A stretch of 24,596 bases of DNA from JALSHZ01 sp964614535 (GTDB lineage: Bacteria; Pseudomonadota; Gammaproteobacteria; UWMA-0217). Shown piece after piece: positions 14,976 through 23,357 of this stretch. The notes under the pieces are model-generated. The model made no database searches. It was not told the DNA's origin and was given only the letters and a program-made list of their open reading frames with translations. The stretch is from the NCBI GenBank assembly GCA_964614535.1, contig CAZTOZ010000075.1, positions 1 through 24,596 on the forward strand, written 5' to 3'. The stretch's first letter is position 1. The number at the start of each line of letters is the position of its first letter. A program made the translations under genes and the position numbers.

Positions 14976-15527
14976 ATGCACAAGACCAGAGCGACGACCC
15001 CCGATCCCTTGCGCGCCATCGACCGTTTCGGCAAATGGTCGATCGGCATTGGCGCTTTGCTGGTTCTGATCGGCGTCGTCGGCATCGCCCTGCCACAGCT
15101 GATCGCGCTGCAGGCAGCCTATCTGATCGCCATGCTCTTCGTCGCCGGCGGTCTGTTCTGGCTGCTGCACGCCTGGCGCTACAGCCTCGGCTACTGGGGC
15201 GACTGGCTCAAGCCGGTGCTGTTGCTGGTGGCCGGGCTGCTGTTGCTGCGCCATCCGGGTGGTGGGATCGCGATGATCGGGCTGTTGCTGGCGTTCTACC
15301 TGCTGATGGATGCGTTCGGCAGCCTGGCACTGGCGGCGGCCCTCAAACCCTTCCCCGGCTGGGGCTGGATGGCGTTCAACGGGGTCGTCTCGCTGCTGCT
15401 GGCGCTGCTGTTTCTGATCGGCTGGCCGGCCTCGTCGCTCTACCTCGTCGGCCTGTTCCTGGCCATCAGCCTCCTGTTCGACGGCTTGTCGCTGATCTAT
15501 ATCGGCTGGCTTCAGCAGCGGCTCTAG
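14976..15527 (+). CDS. HdeD-like/DUF308 membrane protein
   Basis: This 183-residue, very hydrophobic protein is predicted to have six membrane helices arranged as three pairs (for example GIGALLVLIGVVGIALPQLIA and PVLLLVAGLLLLRHPGGG). This matches the HdeD/DUF308 family, whose E. coli member contributes to acid resistance at high cell density. GAGGAG lies about 8 bases upstream of the ATG at 14976, which decides the start; the frame remains open further upstream without evidence of use. It is divergent from the aldolase and probably controlled by operator C. Confidence 0.88.
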   Translation: MHKTRATTPDPLRAIDRFGKWSIGIGALLVLIGVVGIALPQLIALQAAYLIAMLFVAGGLFWLLHAWRYSLGYWGDWLKPVLLLVAGLLLLRHPGGGIAMIGLLLAFYLLMDAFGSLALAAALKPFPGWGWMAFNGVVSLLLALLFLIGWPASSLYLVGLFLAISLLFDGLSLIYIGWLQQRL

Positions 15528-15594
15528 CCCGGGGATTTCATGAGCGTGCAAAATAGAGGGAGAATCTCGGCGAGGCACTCTGTTCGATTCACCG

Positions 15595-15616
15595 AAAACC
15601 ATGGCCGTCGCCATGG
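15595..15616 (-). terminator. Intrinsic terminator of the ribonuclease gene
   Basis: Read on the reverse strand, CCATGGC-GACG-GCCATGG is a perfect 7-bp stem with a tetraloop followed by TTTT. It lies 33 bp after the stop codon of the beta-CASP gene. The forward HdeD-like gene converges on the same region. Confidence 0.55.
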
Positions 15617-15648
15617 TGACAGCTGAATCGGGCAAAATGGCCGCCCGG

Positions 15649-17046
15649 TCACAACCGGTAGCTGCTGTGCAGCGCCGGCACCCGCACTTCGGTATTGCGC
15701 AGCCGCATACCCAACGCCGAGATGGCCTTGTCCTCGCCGTGAACGAGATAGGTCACCTCGGGATCGGCAGTCTTGCGATGCCAGTCGAGCAGATCCTTCT
15801 GGTCGGCATGGGCAGAGAATCCACCGATCGTATGGATGCTGGCATTGACGCTGATCTTCTCGCCAAACAGAGTGACTTTTTTTGCACCATCGATGATTCG
15901 TCGCGCCAGCGTGCCCCGCGCGGCGTAGCCGACGAAGACGACGCTGCTGCGCCGGTCCCACAGATTGTGCTTGAGGTGATGACGGACACGGCCACCGGTG
16001 CACATGCCCGATCCGGCCATGATGACCGCGCCGCCGTCGATGCTGTTGATCGCCATCGACTCCGCCGTCTCACGGGTGAAATGGAGGCCGGGAAAACCCA
16101 ACGGATCCTTGCCCTTGCGGATCAGCGCCACGGTCTCGCGATCGAAACACTCCGGATGCCGCTTGAAGATCTCGGTGGCCGATATGGCCATCGGAGAATC
16201 GAGAAAAACGCTGAGCCGTGAGTGGATCCTGTGCCGCTCCATGCCCTCGCGCAGAAAATAGAGGATCTCCTGCGCACGCTCCAGCGCGAAGGTGGGGATG
16301 ATGACATTGCCGCCTCGCGCCATCGTCTCGTTGATGGCATCGTAGAGTTCATCCACCGACGGCCGCAGCGCCTTGTGCAACCGGTCGCCATAGGTGGCCT
16401 CCATCACCACCGTGTCGGCTGGCGGCGGGATGTCGGGATCACGCAACAGCGCGCGGCCTCGATAGCCGAGGTCACCGGAGAAGAGCACCCGATGGGAACG
16501 TCCCTTCTCCTCCAGCTCCAGCAGTATGCTGGCCGAGCCGAGAATATGGCCTGCATCGAAGAAGGTGGCACGCACCCCCGCCGTGACCGTCAACCCCTTG
16601 CGATAGCGGGCTTTGCGACCAAAACGCTCGAAACAGTCGAGCGCGTCGAGCGTGGTATAGAGCGGTTCCACCTCCGCCGCGCCATCGTGATCCCCGCGCC
16701 GCCTGAGTTTGCGCTGTCGGTAACGCGCCTCCTCCTCTTGCAGCCCGGCGGCATCGAGCAACACCAGCCGCGCCAGTTCGAAGGTGGGTGCGGTGGCGAT
16801 GATCTCGCCACGAAAGCCCCGCTTGACCAGCAGCGGGACACGGCCGCAATGATCGAGATGGGCGTGGGTGAGCAGCAGATAGTCGATGGTCGCCGGATCG
16901 AAACCAAACGGCCGCGAATTCTCCTCCGCCAGTTCCTGGCCACCCTGGTACATGCCGCAGTCGATCAGAATGCGCTTGCCGCGACATTCGACGAGATGGC
17001 AGGAACCGGTCACGCCCTCGTCGGCGCCATGGAAGGAGATTCTCAT
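15649..17046 (-). CDS. MBL-fold/beta-CASP RNA-processing exonuclease-like protein
   Basis: This 465-residue metallo-beta-lactamase protein belongs to the beta-CASP branch (CPSF73/RNase J-like, COG1236 type). Zinc motifs are HAHLDH (61-66), FDAGHILGSAS, FSGDLGYRG and MEATYGDR. The beta-CASP region contains the conserved GSGMCTGGR and the late histidine motif GGFSAHADQ. All expected catalytic residues are visible. ATG 17046 is preferred over 17058 because GGGGA is correctly spaced before it. It lies 22 bp downstream of the stress-protein gene, so the two form an operon. In bacteria this subgroup is assumed to process RNA, but its substrates are unknown. Confidence 0.92.
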   Translation of the reverse strand: MRISFHGADEGVTGSCHLVECRGKRILIDCGMYQGGQELAEENSRPFGFDPATIDYLLLTHAHLDHCGRVPLLVKRGFRGEIIATAPTFELARLVLLDAAGLQEEEARYRQRKLRRRGDHDGAAEVEPLYTTLDALDCFERFGRKARYRKGLTVTAGVRATFFDAGHILGSASILLELEEKGRSHRVLFSGDLGYRGRALLRDPDIPPPADTVVMEATYGDRLHKALRPSVDELYDAINETMARGGNVIIPTFALERAQEILYFLREGMERHRIHSRLSVFLDSPMAISATEIFKRHPECFDRETVALIRKGKDPLGFPGLHFTRETAESMAINSIDGGAVIMAGSGMCTGGRVRHHLKHNLWDRRSSVVFVGYAARGTLARRIIDGAKKVTLFGEKISVNASIHTIGGFSAHADQKDLLDWHRKTADPEVTYLVHGEDKAISALGMRLRNTEVRVPALHSSYRL

Positions 17047-17068
17047 TGCAGTCCCCATCCGGCGTGGC

Positions 17069-17635
17069 TCAGACGACCACCGCGAAATCGTGGCTCTCGT
17101 CCGCGCCGGCCCAGCGGATCCTCGTCAGGCATTGCGCCACCTCGTCACCGCTGCAGTGGAGAATCACCACATAGCGGCCCTGCTCGACCGCCTCGTGCAC
17201 CTTGCGCAGCGCCTCCTCGGGCAGCCCCATGCGGTGCAACGCGGCCGCCAGGCCGGTCAGGGCCGCTGCGCCGGCCATCGCGCCGCCGGTGAGCACCCCA
17301 CCGGCGATCGCGGCGGTGATCGCCTCGACCACCGGACCGGCGGCCATCAGCGCACCGATGCCCGGCATGACGAACATCCCGGTGGCGCCGGCGAGCAACC
17401 CCCACAGCGCGCCCCAGAGCGCGCCGTGCTCACCCCACAGCTTGATGCGCTCGCTGTCGCTCCGGTAGGTGATGCCGAGCATGTCGTCACCGCTGCCGCC
17501 GGATTTGTGCAGCAGGGAAATCCGGTCCTGCGGGAAATCCTCCTCGACCAGCCTTTCCACCAGCCGGGTGGCCTTGCCGCTGTCGCTGAATATGCCGACC
17601 ACCAGATGCAGTCGCGCCTTTCGATCTTCCGTCAT
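17069..17635 (-). CDS. DUF1269-like stress protein with Gly/Ala-rich membrane segment
   Basis: This 188-residue protein starts with an alpha/beta segment (LHLVVGIFSDSGKATRLVERLVEEDFPQ) like general stress protein 17M domains. A Gly/Ala-rich hydrophobic stretch (about residues 70-130, ALWGALWGLLAGATGMFVMPG and following) resembles glycine-zipper DUF1269 proteins. A conserved C-terminal segment (LHRMGLPEEALRKVHEAVEQGRYVVILHC) closes it. Membrane association is likely, but the function is unknown. GGGGAGAG lies just upstream of the ATG. It is the first gene of the operon with the beta-CASP protein and is driven leftward from operator D, where a near-consensus TATAGT -10 sits at exact class II distance. 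Confidence 0.78.
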   Translation of the reverse strand: MTEDRKARLHLVVGIFSDSGKATRLVERLVEEDFPQDRISLLHKSGGSGDDMLGITYRSDSERIKLWGEHGALWGALWGLLAGATGMFVMPGIGALMAAGPVVEAITAAIAGGVLTGGAMAGAAALTGLAAALHRMGLPEEALRKVHEAVEQGRYVVILHCSGDEVAQCLTRIRWAGADESHDFAVVV

Positions 17636-17712
17636 CGTGCTCTCCCCTGGATTCGATGGTTTTGGTTTTGCATCGTGTCGTCCGGACTATAGGCTGGCGG
17701 CGCCCGTCCTTC

Positions 17713-17728
17713 TGTCACCAAGATGACA
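17713..17728. promoter_or_regulatory. Operator palindrome D, TGTCA-N6-TGACA, bidirectional
   Basis: TGTCACCAAGATGACA is an exact match, centred at 17720.5 between two divergent operons. Rightward, TACGCT starts at 17750; leftward, TATAGT starts at 17691. Both are exactly 29.5 bp from the centre, so one site could activate both promoters as a class II activator. This is the strongest architectural evidence for the regulon. Confidence 0.7.
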
Positions 17729-17801
17729 GAGCGATGCTTGCATTCCTCCTACGCTACCCCCACAGATGAGGCAACGCATTCGAAAAAACAAGGAGAAGAC
17801 C

Positions 17802-18164
17802 ATGAGCCTGACAGTCAATGGCAAGACCATCGCAACCGATGAAGAGGGTTATCTGCTCGATCCCGACGAGTGGGACGAGGAGGTGGCCAAGGCATTGGTC
17901 TGCGAATACGAAAAAGAGGGCAATCCGAAGATCACCGCCGACGGCTGGTCGTTGATCCGCTATTTTCGCGACTACTACGAGGACCACCAGGTCCACCCGA
18001 CGATGCACAAGATCCTGCGCGAACGCGCCAAAAAGGAAGGGCGGGATTTTCACGAGGAGGAGTCGTTTCGCGACTACCTCTATGAGCTTTTTCCACGCGG
18101 GCCGGTGCCGACGCTGTGCAGGCTGGCCGGGCTGCCGAACCCGAAAGAGGAACTGGAGACCTGA
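17802..18164 (+). CDS. TusE/DsrC-family protein lacking the C-terminal cysteine (RspA-like)
   Basis: This 120-residue protein aligns along its length with DsrC/TusE sulfur carriers (GKTIATDEEGYLLDPDEWDEEVA, ITADGWSLIRYFRDYY, FRDYLYELFPRGP, CRLAGLPNP). In DsrC, a penultimate cysteine (CysA) and a cysteine about 11 residues earlier (CysB) do the sulfur chemistry; TusE keeps CysA. Here Cys106 corresponds to CysB, but the tail ends NPKEELET and CysA is missing. Such proteins have been grouped as RspA-type, with a suspected regulatory role, so sulfur transfer by the usual trisulfide mechanism is unlikely. AAGGAG is well placed for ATG 17802, not 17766. It is the first gene of the operon after operator D, 42 bp ahead of glucan phosphorylase. 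Confidence 0.9.
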   Translation: MSLTVNGKTIATDEEGYLLDPDEWDEEVAKALVCEYEKEGNPKITADGWSLIRYFRDYYEDHQVHPTMHKILRERAKKEGRDFHEEESFRDYLYELFPRGPVPTLCRLAGLPNPKEELET

Positions 18165-18206
18165 ACCGGCCCGGCGGCGGCAACCCGCCCGCGCCGGCGG
18201 CACCCC

Positions 18207-20720
18207 ATGTCCCCCGCAAGCTATGACATCGTCCGTCCCGATCTGCCGGCGGCGCTGGCGGATCTCAACGAACTGGCGCTCGACCTGCGCTGGTCGTGGA
18301 GCCACGTGGCCGATGCGTTGTGGCGCCAGGTCGATGCCGAGCGCTGGCGGGAGACCCAGAACCCGTGGCTGATACTGCAAACGGTCAGTCAGGCGCGGCT
18401 GCGCGAGCTGGCCGGGGATGCCGGTTTCCTCGCCCTGCTGCAACAACTGCGGCAGGAACAGATCGAGAGCCGCGCACGGGGCTGGCTGGCCGGCCCGGGG
18501 GAAACACCGGCGTCGCCTCGGGTGGCCTACTTCTGCATGGAGTACGGCATCACCGAAGCGCTGCCGATCTATTCCGGCGGTCTGGGCGTGCTGGCGGGCG
18601 ATCATCTCAAGAGCAGCAGCGAGGCGGGCATCGAGCTGACCGCCGTCGGCCTGCTCTACCAGCAGGGGTATTTTCGCCAGGGCCTCGACGACGACGGCCG
18701 GCAGATCGCCTTTTTTCCCTACAACGACCCCACCCAGCTCCCGGTGGTGCCGGCGCGCGATGACGACGGACGCTGGGTGGAGGTGGCGGTGGAGCTGCCC
18801 GGCCGCGAGCTGCTGCTGCGCGTCTGGCAGGCGCAGATCGGCCGCGTCCGGCTGTTGCTGCTCGACAGCAATTCCCCGCTCAATTCGCCGCCCGACCGCG
18901 GCATCACCGCCGAACTCTATGGCGGTGGCAACGAGATCCGGCTGCAGCAAGAGATGGTGCTCGGCATCGGCGGCGTGCGCGCATTGCGGGCGCTCGGCAT
19001 CGACGCCCAGGTGTTCCATCTCAACGAGGGGCATGCGGCGCTGGCGGTGCTGGAGCGGGCACGGCAGTTCATGGAGGCGCGCCATTGCAGCTTCGACGTG
19101 GCGCGGACGGTGTGCCGCGCGGGGAATCTTTTCACCACCCATACCCCGGTGGCGGCGGGTTTCGACCGTTTCGAGCCGGCGTTGTTCTGCCGCTATCTGG
19201 CGCCGTGGGCGCAACGCGCCGGCCTCGACTGCGACGCGCTGTTGCCGCTGGGCCGTTGCCCCGACCATGGCGAGCGCCTTTTCAACATGGCCATGCTGGC
19301 CTTGCGCGAAAGCCTCGCCTGCAATGGCGTGAGCCGCTTGCACGAACGCGTCAGCCAGCGCCTGTTCGCCGACGCCTTTCCCCGCTGGCCATTGCGGGAG
19401 ATTCCCATCGGACATGTCACCAATGGGGTTCATGTCCCCACCTGGGACGCCGACGCGGCCGACGCGCTGTGGACCCGCCACTGCGGCAAGGAGCGCTGGC
19501 GCGGCCCGCCAGCGCGACTGCGGCAGGCGATGGCGCGGATCGACCCGAAGGCGCTGTGGGACATGCGCGGCGCCAACCGGCGCGAGCTGATCGACTGGCT
19601 CCACCAACGGCGCCCGGCGCAGACCTCCTGGGGCTGTGGCGAGGCCCGCGAGCCAGCGGCGCGGCGTCTCGACCCCAATGCGCTCACGCTCGGCTTTGCC
19701 CGCCGTTTCGCCGACTACAAGCGCCCCAACCTGCTGCTGCACGACCCGCCGCGGCTGGCGCGGCTGCTGAGCGACCCTGACCGGCCGGTGCAGCTCATCA
19801 TCGCCGGCAAGGCGCATCCGGCCGATTCCGCCGGCCAGGCGATGATCCGCCAGTGGATCCACTTCATTCGCGACTACTGGCTGGAAGCGCGGGTGGTCTT
19901 CGTCATCGACTACGATCTGGCGGTGGCGCGACGGCTGGTGCAAGGGGTCGATCTCTGGCTCAACACGCCGCGCCGACCGTGGGAGGCCAGCGGCACCAGC
20001 GGAATGAAAGTGCTGGTCAACGGCGGCCTTCATTTGTCGACGCTGGACGGCTGGTGGGCCGAGGCGTGGTCCCCCGAACTGGGCTACGCGCTCGGCGATG
20101 GCGAGGAACACGAGCCGGCCCACGATGCCGACGACGCGCAACAGCTCTACGACATTCTGGAGCGGGAGGTGATCCCGGCGTTCTATGAACGCGATACCGA
20201 CGGCATTCCACGGACATGGGTCGAGCGGCTGCGCAACAGCATGGCGACCCTGACGCCGATGTTTTCCACCAGCCGCATGATCGCCGCCTATTATCACGAC
20301 TACTATCGACCGTTGGCCGACGCCTTTCACCAGCGTGCCCGCGACGACGCGGCGCTGGCCCGACGGATCGTCGCCTGGCGCCAGCGCACCGGCCGTCTCT
20401 GGGACGGCATCCATATCGGCGCGGTGGCATGGACGAGCGAGAACGGGCGGTTCACCGTCACCGCCCAGGTCTATCTGGGCGAGCTGACGGACGCCGACGT
20501 GGCGGTCCAGCTGTTTGCCGATCCACGCAGCGACGACGAGCCACCGGAGATCCACCCGATGACGCGCCAGGAAAAACTGCGCGGCGCCATCCACGGCTAC
20601 CGCTACCGGACGACCCTGCCGGCCGGGCGGCCTGCCGACGACTATACGGTACGGGTGGTGCCGCGACACGAGCATGCACGGGTACCGCTGGAGAACAGCG
20701 CCATCTGCTGGGCGCGGTGA
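18207..20720 (+). CDS. glgP: Alpha-glucan (glycogen/maltodextrin) phosphorylase
   Basis: This 837-residue GT35 enzyme phosphorolyses alpha-1,4-glucan to glucose 1-phosphate. It has the N-terminal DUF3417 region of the short bacterial/archaeal class (PDLPAALADLNELALDLRWSW). The conserved substrate blocks AYFCMEYGITEALPIYSGGLGVLAGDHLKS (about 109-138) and FHLNEGHAAL follow, then LGFARRFADYKRPNLLL, and the PLP site EASGTSGMK with Lys601. It is a full-length, TIGR02094-type phosphorylase. The start at 18207 follows closely after the DsrC-like gene; no strong ribosome-binding site is seen. It feeds glucose phosphate into glycolysis without spending ATP, consistent with the aldolase and acetate kinase nearby. 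The H+-ATPase gene follows after 36 bp. Confidence 0.95.
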   Translation: MSPASYDIVRPDLPAALADLNELALDLRWSWSHVADALWRQVDAERWRETQNPWLILQTVSQARLRELAGDAGFLALLQQLRQEQIESRARGWLAGPGETPASPRVAYFCMEYGITEALPIYSGGLGVLAGDHLKSSSEAGIELTAVGLLYQQGYFRQGLDDDGRQIAFFPYNDPTQLPVVPARDDDGRWVEVAVELPGRELLLRVWQAQIGRVRLLLLDSNSPLNSPPDRGITAELYGGGNEIRLQQEMVLGIGGVRALRALGIDAQVFHLNEGHAALAVLERARQFMEARHCSFDVARTVCRAGNLFTTHTPVAAGFDRFEPALFCRYLAPWAQRAGLDCDALLPLGRCPDHGERLFNMAMLALRESLACNGVSRLHERVSQRLFADAFPRWPLREIPIGHVTNGVHVPTWDADAADALWTRHCGKERWRGPPARLRQAMARIDPKALWDMRGANRRELIDWLHQRRPAQTSWGCGEAREPAARRLDPNALTLGFARRFADYKRPNLLLHDPPRLARLLSDPDRPVQLIIAGKAHPADSAGQAMIRQWIHFIRDYWLEARVVFVIDYDLAVARRLVQGVDLWLNTPRRPWEASGTSGMKVLVNGGLHLSTLDGWWAEAWSPELGYALGDGEEHEPAHDADDAQQLYDILEREVIPAFYERDTDGIPRTWVERLRNSMATLTPMFSTSRMIAAYYHDYYRPLADAFHQRARDDAALARRIVAWRQRTGRLWDGIHIGAVAWTSENGRFTVTAQVYLGELTDADVAVQLFADPRSDDEPPEIHPMTRQEKLRGAIHGYRYRTTLPAGRPADDYTVRVVPRHEHARVPLENSAICWAR

Positions 20721-20756
20721 CGACCCACCGCAACCGCGAGCGACGAGAACGAAACC

Positions 20757-23357
20757 ATGACCGCAACGACGACCGACCCCGCGCCACCGCTTCACGGACT
20801 CTCCACCGCAACGGTCCGGGCGCGGCTGAAGAAATATGGCCCCAACAAGATCGAGGCGAAACAGAAGAGCGCCTTGCAACGGCTGGCCGCGCGTTTCTGG
20901 GGTCCGATTCCGTGGATGATCGAGATCGCGGCGATTCTCTCGGCATCGGTTCGACGCTGGGAGGATTTCACCATCATCGTCATCATGCTGCTGGTCAACG
21001 CCCTGGTGGATTTCTATCAGGAGTCGAAGGCGCTCAACGCCATCGAGGTGTTGAAGAACAAGCTGGCGCTCAAGACCCTGGTGCTGCGCGACGGGCGCTG
21101 GCGGGAGATCGACGCCGCCGGACTGGTGCCCGGCGACATCGTCAAACTGAAGATCGGCGATATCGTGCCCGCCGATGTCAAACTGCTTGGCGGTGGCGAT
21201 TTTCTTCAGCTCGACCAGTCGGCGCTCACCGGCGAATCGCTGCCGGTCAACCGCAAGGCCGGCGAGGACGCCTTTGCCAATACCACCGTGAAACAGGGCG
21301 AGATGGTGGCGATGGTGACCGCCACCGGGCTGCGTACCCGTTTTGGCAGGACGGTGGGCCTGGTGGCGCGGGCCGAAATGGAGGGCCGCAGTCACTTCAA
21401 GCAGATGGTCGTCAAGGTGGGCAATTTCCTGATCCTGCTGACCCTGGCCGTCATCACCATCATCGTGCTGCTGGGCGTGGCCCGCGAGGAGCCGCTGTCG
21501 GAGTTGCTGATCTTCTCGCTGGTGCTGACCATCTCCGCCATTCCGGTGGCGATGCCGGCGGTACTGACCGTCACCATGGCGATCGGCGCCATGTCACTGG
21601 CGCGGAAAAAAGCCATCGTCAGCCGCCTCGACGCCATCGAGGAGCTGGCCGGGATGGATATTCTCTGCTCCGACAAGACCGGCACGCTGACGCAGAACCG
21701 GATGACGACGGCCGAGCCCTGGGTGCAGCCGGGGCTGACGGTGTCCGATCTCTATTTCCATGCGGCGCTGGCCAGCAACGCACTCAACCGCGACCCCATC
21801 GAGCAGCCGATATTCGCCAATGCCCGGCAACTGGGCCTGGAGGAAAAACTGCGGCGCTACCGGGTCGAAAAATTCATTCCCTTCGATCCGGTGAGCAAGC
21901 GCAGCGAGGCGACGGTGGTGACACCATCCGGCACCCGGCTGACCGCCACCAAGGGCGCGCCACAGGTCATCATCGAACTGTGTCACAACGGCAGTTTCGA
22001 CCGCGAGGCAGCCTACCGCATGGTGGAGAAATTCGCCGCTCAGGGGTTTCGCACCCTCGGCGTCGCCTACCGCCGCGATGGCGAGGAGGCGTTCACCTTC
22101 GTCGGCCTGATCCCGCTGTTCGATCCGCCGCGCGAGGACTCGCGCCAGACCATCGCCGCGCTCAAGCGACAGGGCGTCGAGGTGAAAATGGTCACCGGCG
22201 ACAATCTGGCGGTGGCGCGCTACATCGCCCGCCTGCTCGACATCGGCGACCGGATCGAGAACGTCCGGGAATTGCAGGGGGAGACCACCGAAGAGTACCT
22301 GCTGCTCGCCCGCGTGTTATCGAAAGCGTTGGTCAGCACGCTGAAAAACGACGTGGACGAGGCCGAAATCGACCGCACCGTCGCGCGGATCGTCGAACAG
22401 GTGGAGAAGGAGCTGGAAAAAACCCCGCTGCCGGCCGGCACGGTGCGCAAGCACGAATCGGAAATCATCGCCCAGATCGAAAAGGCCCACGGTTTTGCCC
22501 AGGTCTATCCCGAGGACAAGTATTTCATCGTCGATGAATTGCAAAAGGCCGGCCATATCGTCGGCATGACCGGCGACGGCGTCAACGATGCGCCGGCGCT
22601 GAAAAAAGCCGATGCGGGCATTGCCGTCTCCGGCGCCACCGACGCGGCCCGTGCCGCCGCCGACATCGTCCTGACCGCGCCGGGGCTGTCGGTGATCCTC
22701 GATGCCGTGCGCCAGGCGCGGATCACCTTCGAACGGATGCAGAGCTATACCGTCTACCGAATCGCCGAAACGGTGCGGGTGATATTCTTCATGGGGCTGG
22801 CCATCGGCGTGTTCGAGTTCTATCCGGTCACGGCGATCATGATCATCGTACTGGCGCTGCTCAACGACCTGCCGATCCTCGCCATCGCCTACGACAACAC
22901 CCGGGTCAGCGACAGGCCGGTGCGCTGGAACATGCCGCATATTCTCATCATGTCCTCCTGGCTGGGCGTGGCCGGGGTATTGTCGTCGTTTCTGCTGTTC
23001 TATCTCTGCATGGTCTATTTGAAACTGCCCCATGCGTTCGTCCAGTCGTTGTTCTTCACCAAACTGGTGGTGGCCGGGCATCTGACCATTTTCCTCACCC
23101 GCACGACGGACTGGTTCTTCAGGCCACCGTGGCCCTCCGCGGTGCTGCTGGCCGCATCGATCGCCAGCGCCGTCGCCGGCACCATCATCGCCGTCTACGG
23201 CTTCGACCTGATGACACCGATCGGCTGGCCATGGGCCATCGGCATCTGGCTCTATGCCGCGGCATGGTTCGTCTTCAACGACACGGTGAAAATGGCGGTA
23301 TTGCGTTACTGGAAAAAACACCCGGCCAACCCGGAGAACCGTGAAGCCACGACATGA
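20757..23357 (+). CDS. P-type plasma-membrane H+-ATPase (type IIIA)
   Basis: This 866-residue pump shows every P-type landmark: the actuator loop TGES (158-161), IPVAMPAVLTV in transmembrane helix 4, the phosphorylated Asp306 in SDKTGTLTQ, MVTGDN, and the hinge TGDGVNDAPALKKADAGIAV starting at 605. The segment LALLNDLPILAIAYD contains Asp704, at the position of the proton-binding Asp684 of plant AHA2, which supports H+ rather than metal transport. It lacks N-terminal metal-binding domains and the C-terminal autoinhibitory extension of plant and fungal pumps. It belongs to the operon with glucan phosphorylase and overlaps the next gene by ATGA. Proton extrusion at the cost of ATP would maintain pH or membrane potential when respiration is limited (inference). 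Confidence 0.94.
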   Translation: MTATTTDPAPPLHGLSTATVRARLKKYGPNKIEAKQKSALQRLAARFWGPIPWMIEIAAILSASVRRWEDFTIIVIMLLVNALVDFYQESKALNAIEVLKNKLALKTLVLRDGRWREIDAAGLVPGDIVKLKIGDIVPADVKLLGGGDFLQLDQSALTGESLPVNRKAGEDAFANTTVKQGEMVAMVTATGLRTRFGRTVGLVARAEMEGRSHFKQMVVKVGNFLILLTLAVITIIVLLGVAREEPLSELLIFSLVLTISAIPVAMPAVLTVTMAIGAMSLARKKAIVSRLDAIEELAGMDILCSDKTGTLTQNRMTTAEPWVQPGLTVSDLYFHAALASNALNRDPIEQPIFANARQLGLEEKLRRYRVEKFIPFDPVSKRSEATVVTPSGTRLTATKGAPQVIIELCHNGSFDREAAYRMVEKFAAQGFRTLGVAYRRDGEEAFTFVGLIPLFDPPREDSRQTIAALKRQGVEVKMVTGDNLAVARYIARLLDIGDRIENVRELQGETTEEYLLLARVLSKALVSTLKNDVDEAEIDRTVARIVEQVEKELEKTPLPAGTVRKHESEIIAQIEKAHGFAQVYPEDKYFIVDELQKAGHIVGMTGDGVNDAPALKKADAGIAVSGATDAARAAADIVLTAPGLSVILDAVRQARITFERMQSYTVYRIAETVRVIFFMGLAIGVFEFYPVTAIMIIVLALLNDLPILAIAYDNTRVSDRPVRWNMPHILIMSSWLGVAGVLSSFLLFYLCMVYLKLPHAFVQSLFFTKLVVAGHLTIFLTRTTDWFFRPPWPSAVLLAASIASAVAGTIIAVYGFDLMTPIGWPWAIGIWLYAAAWFVFNDTVKMAVLRYWKKHPANPENREATT

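Noticed and set aside
15606..15621. A TGACA half-site resembling the operator motif
   Set aside because: The other half (CGTCG) matches only three of five bases. It lies in a convergent gap with no promoter need and overlaps the terminator hairpin.
17754..21395. A 1213-codon open frame on the reverse strand
   Set aside because: It lies opposite the DsrC-like protein, glgP and the H+-ATPase, all with strong family motifs. Long antisense frames are common in GC-rich DNA, and its translation shows no recognisable domain.
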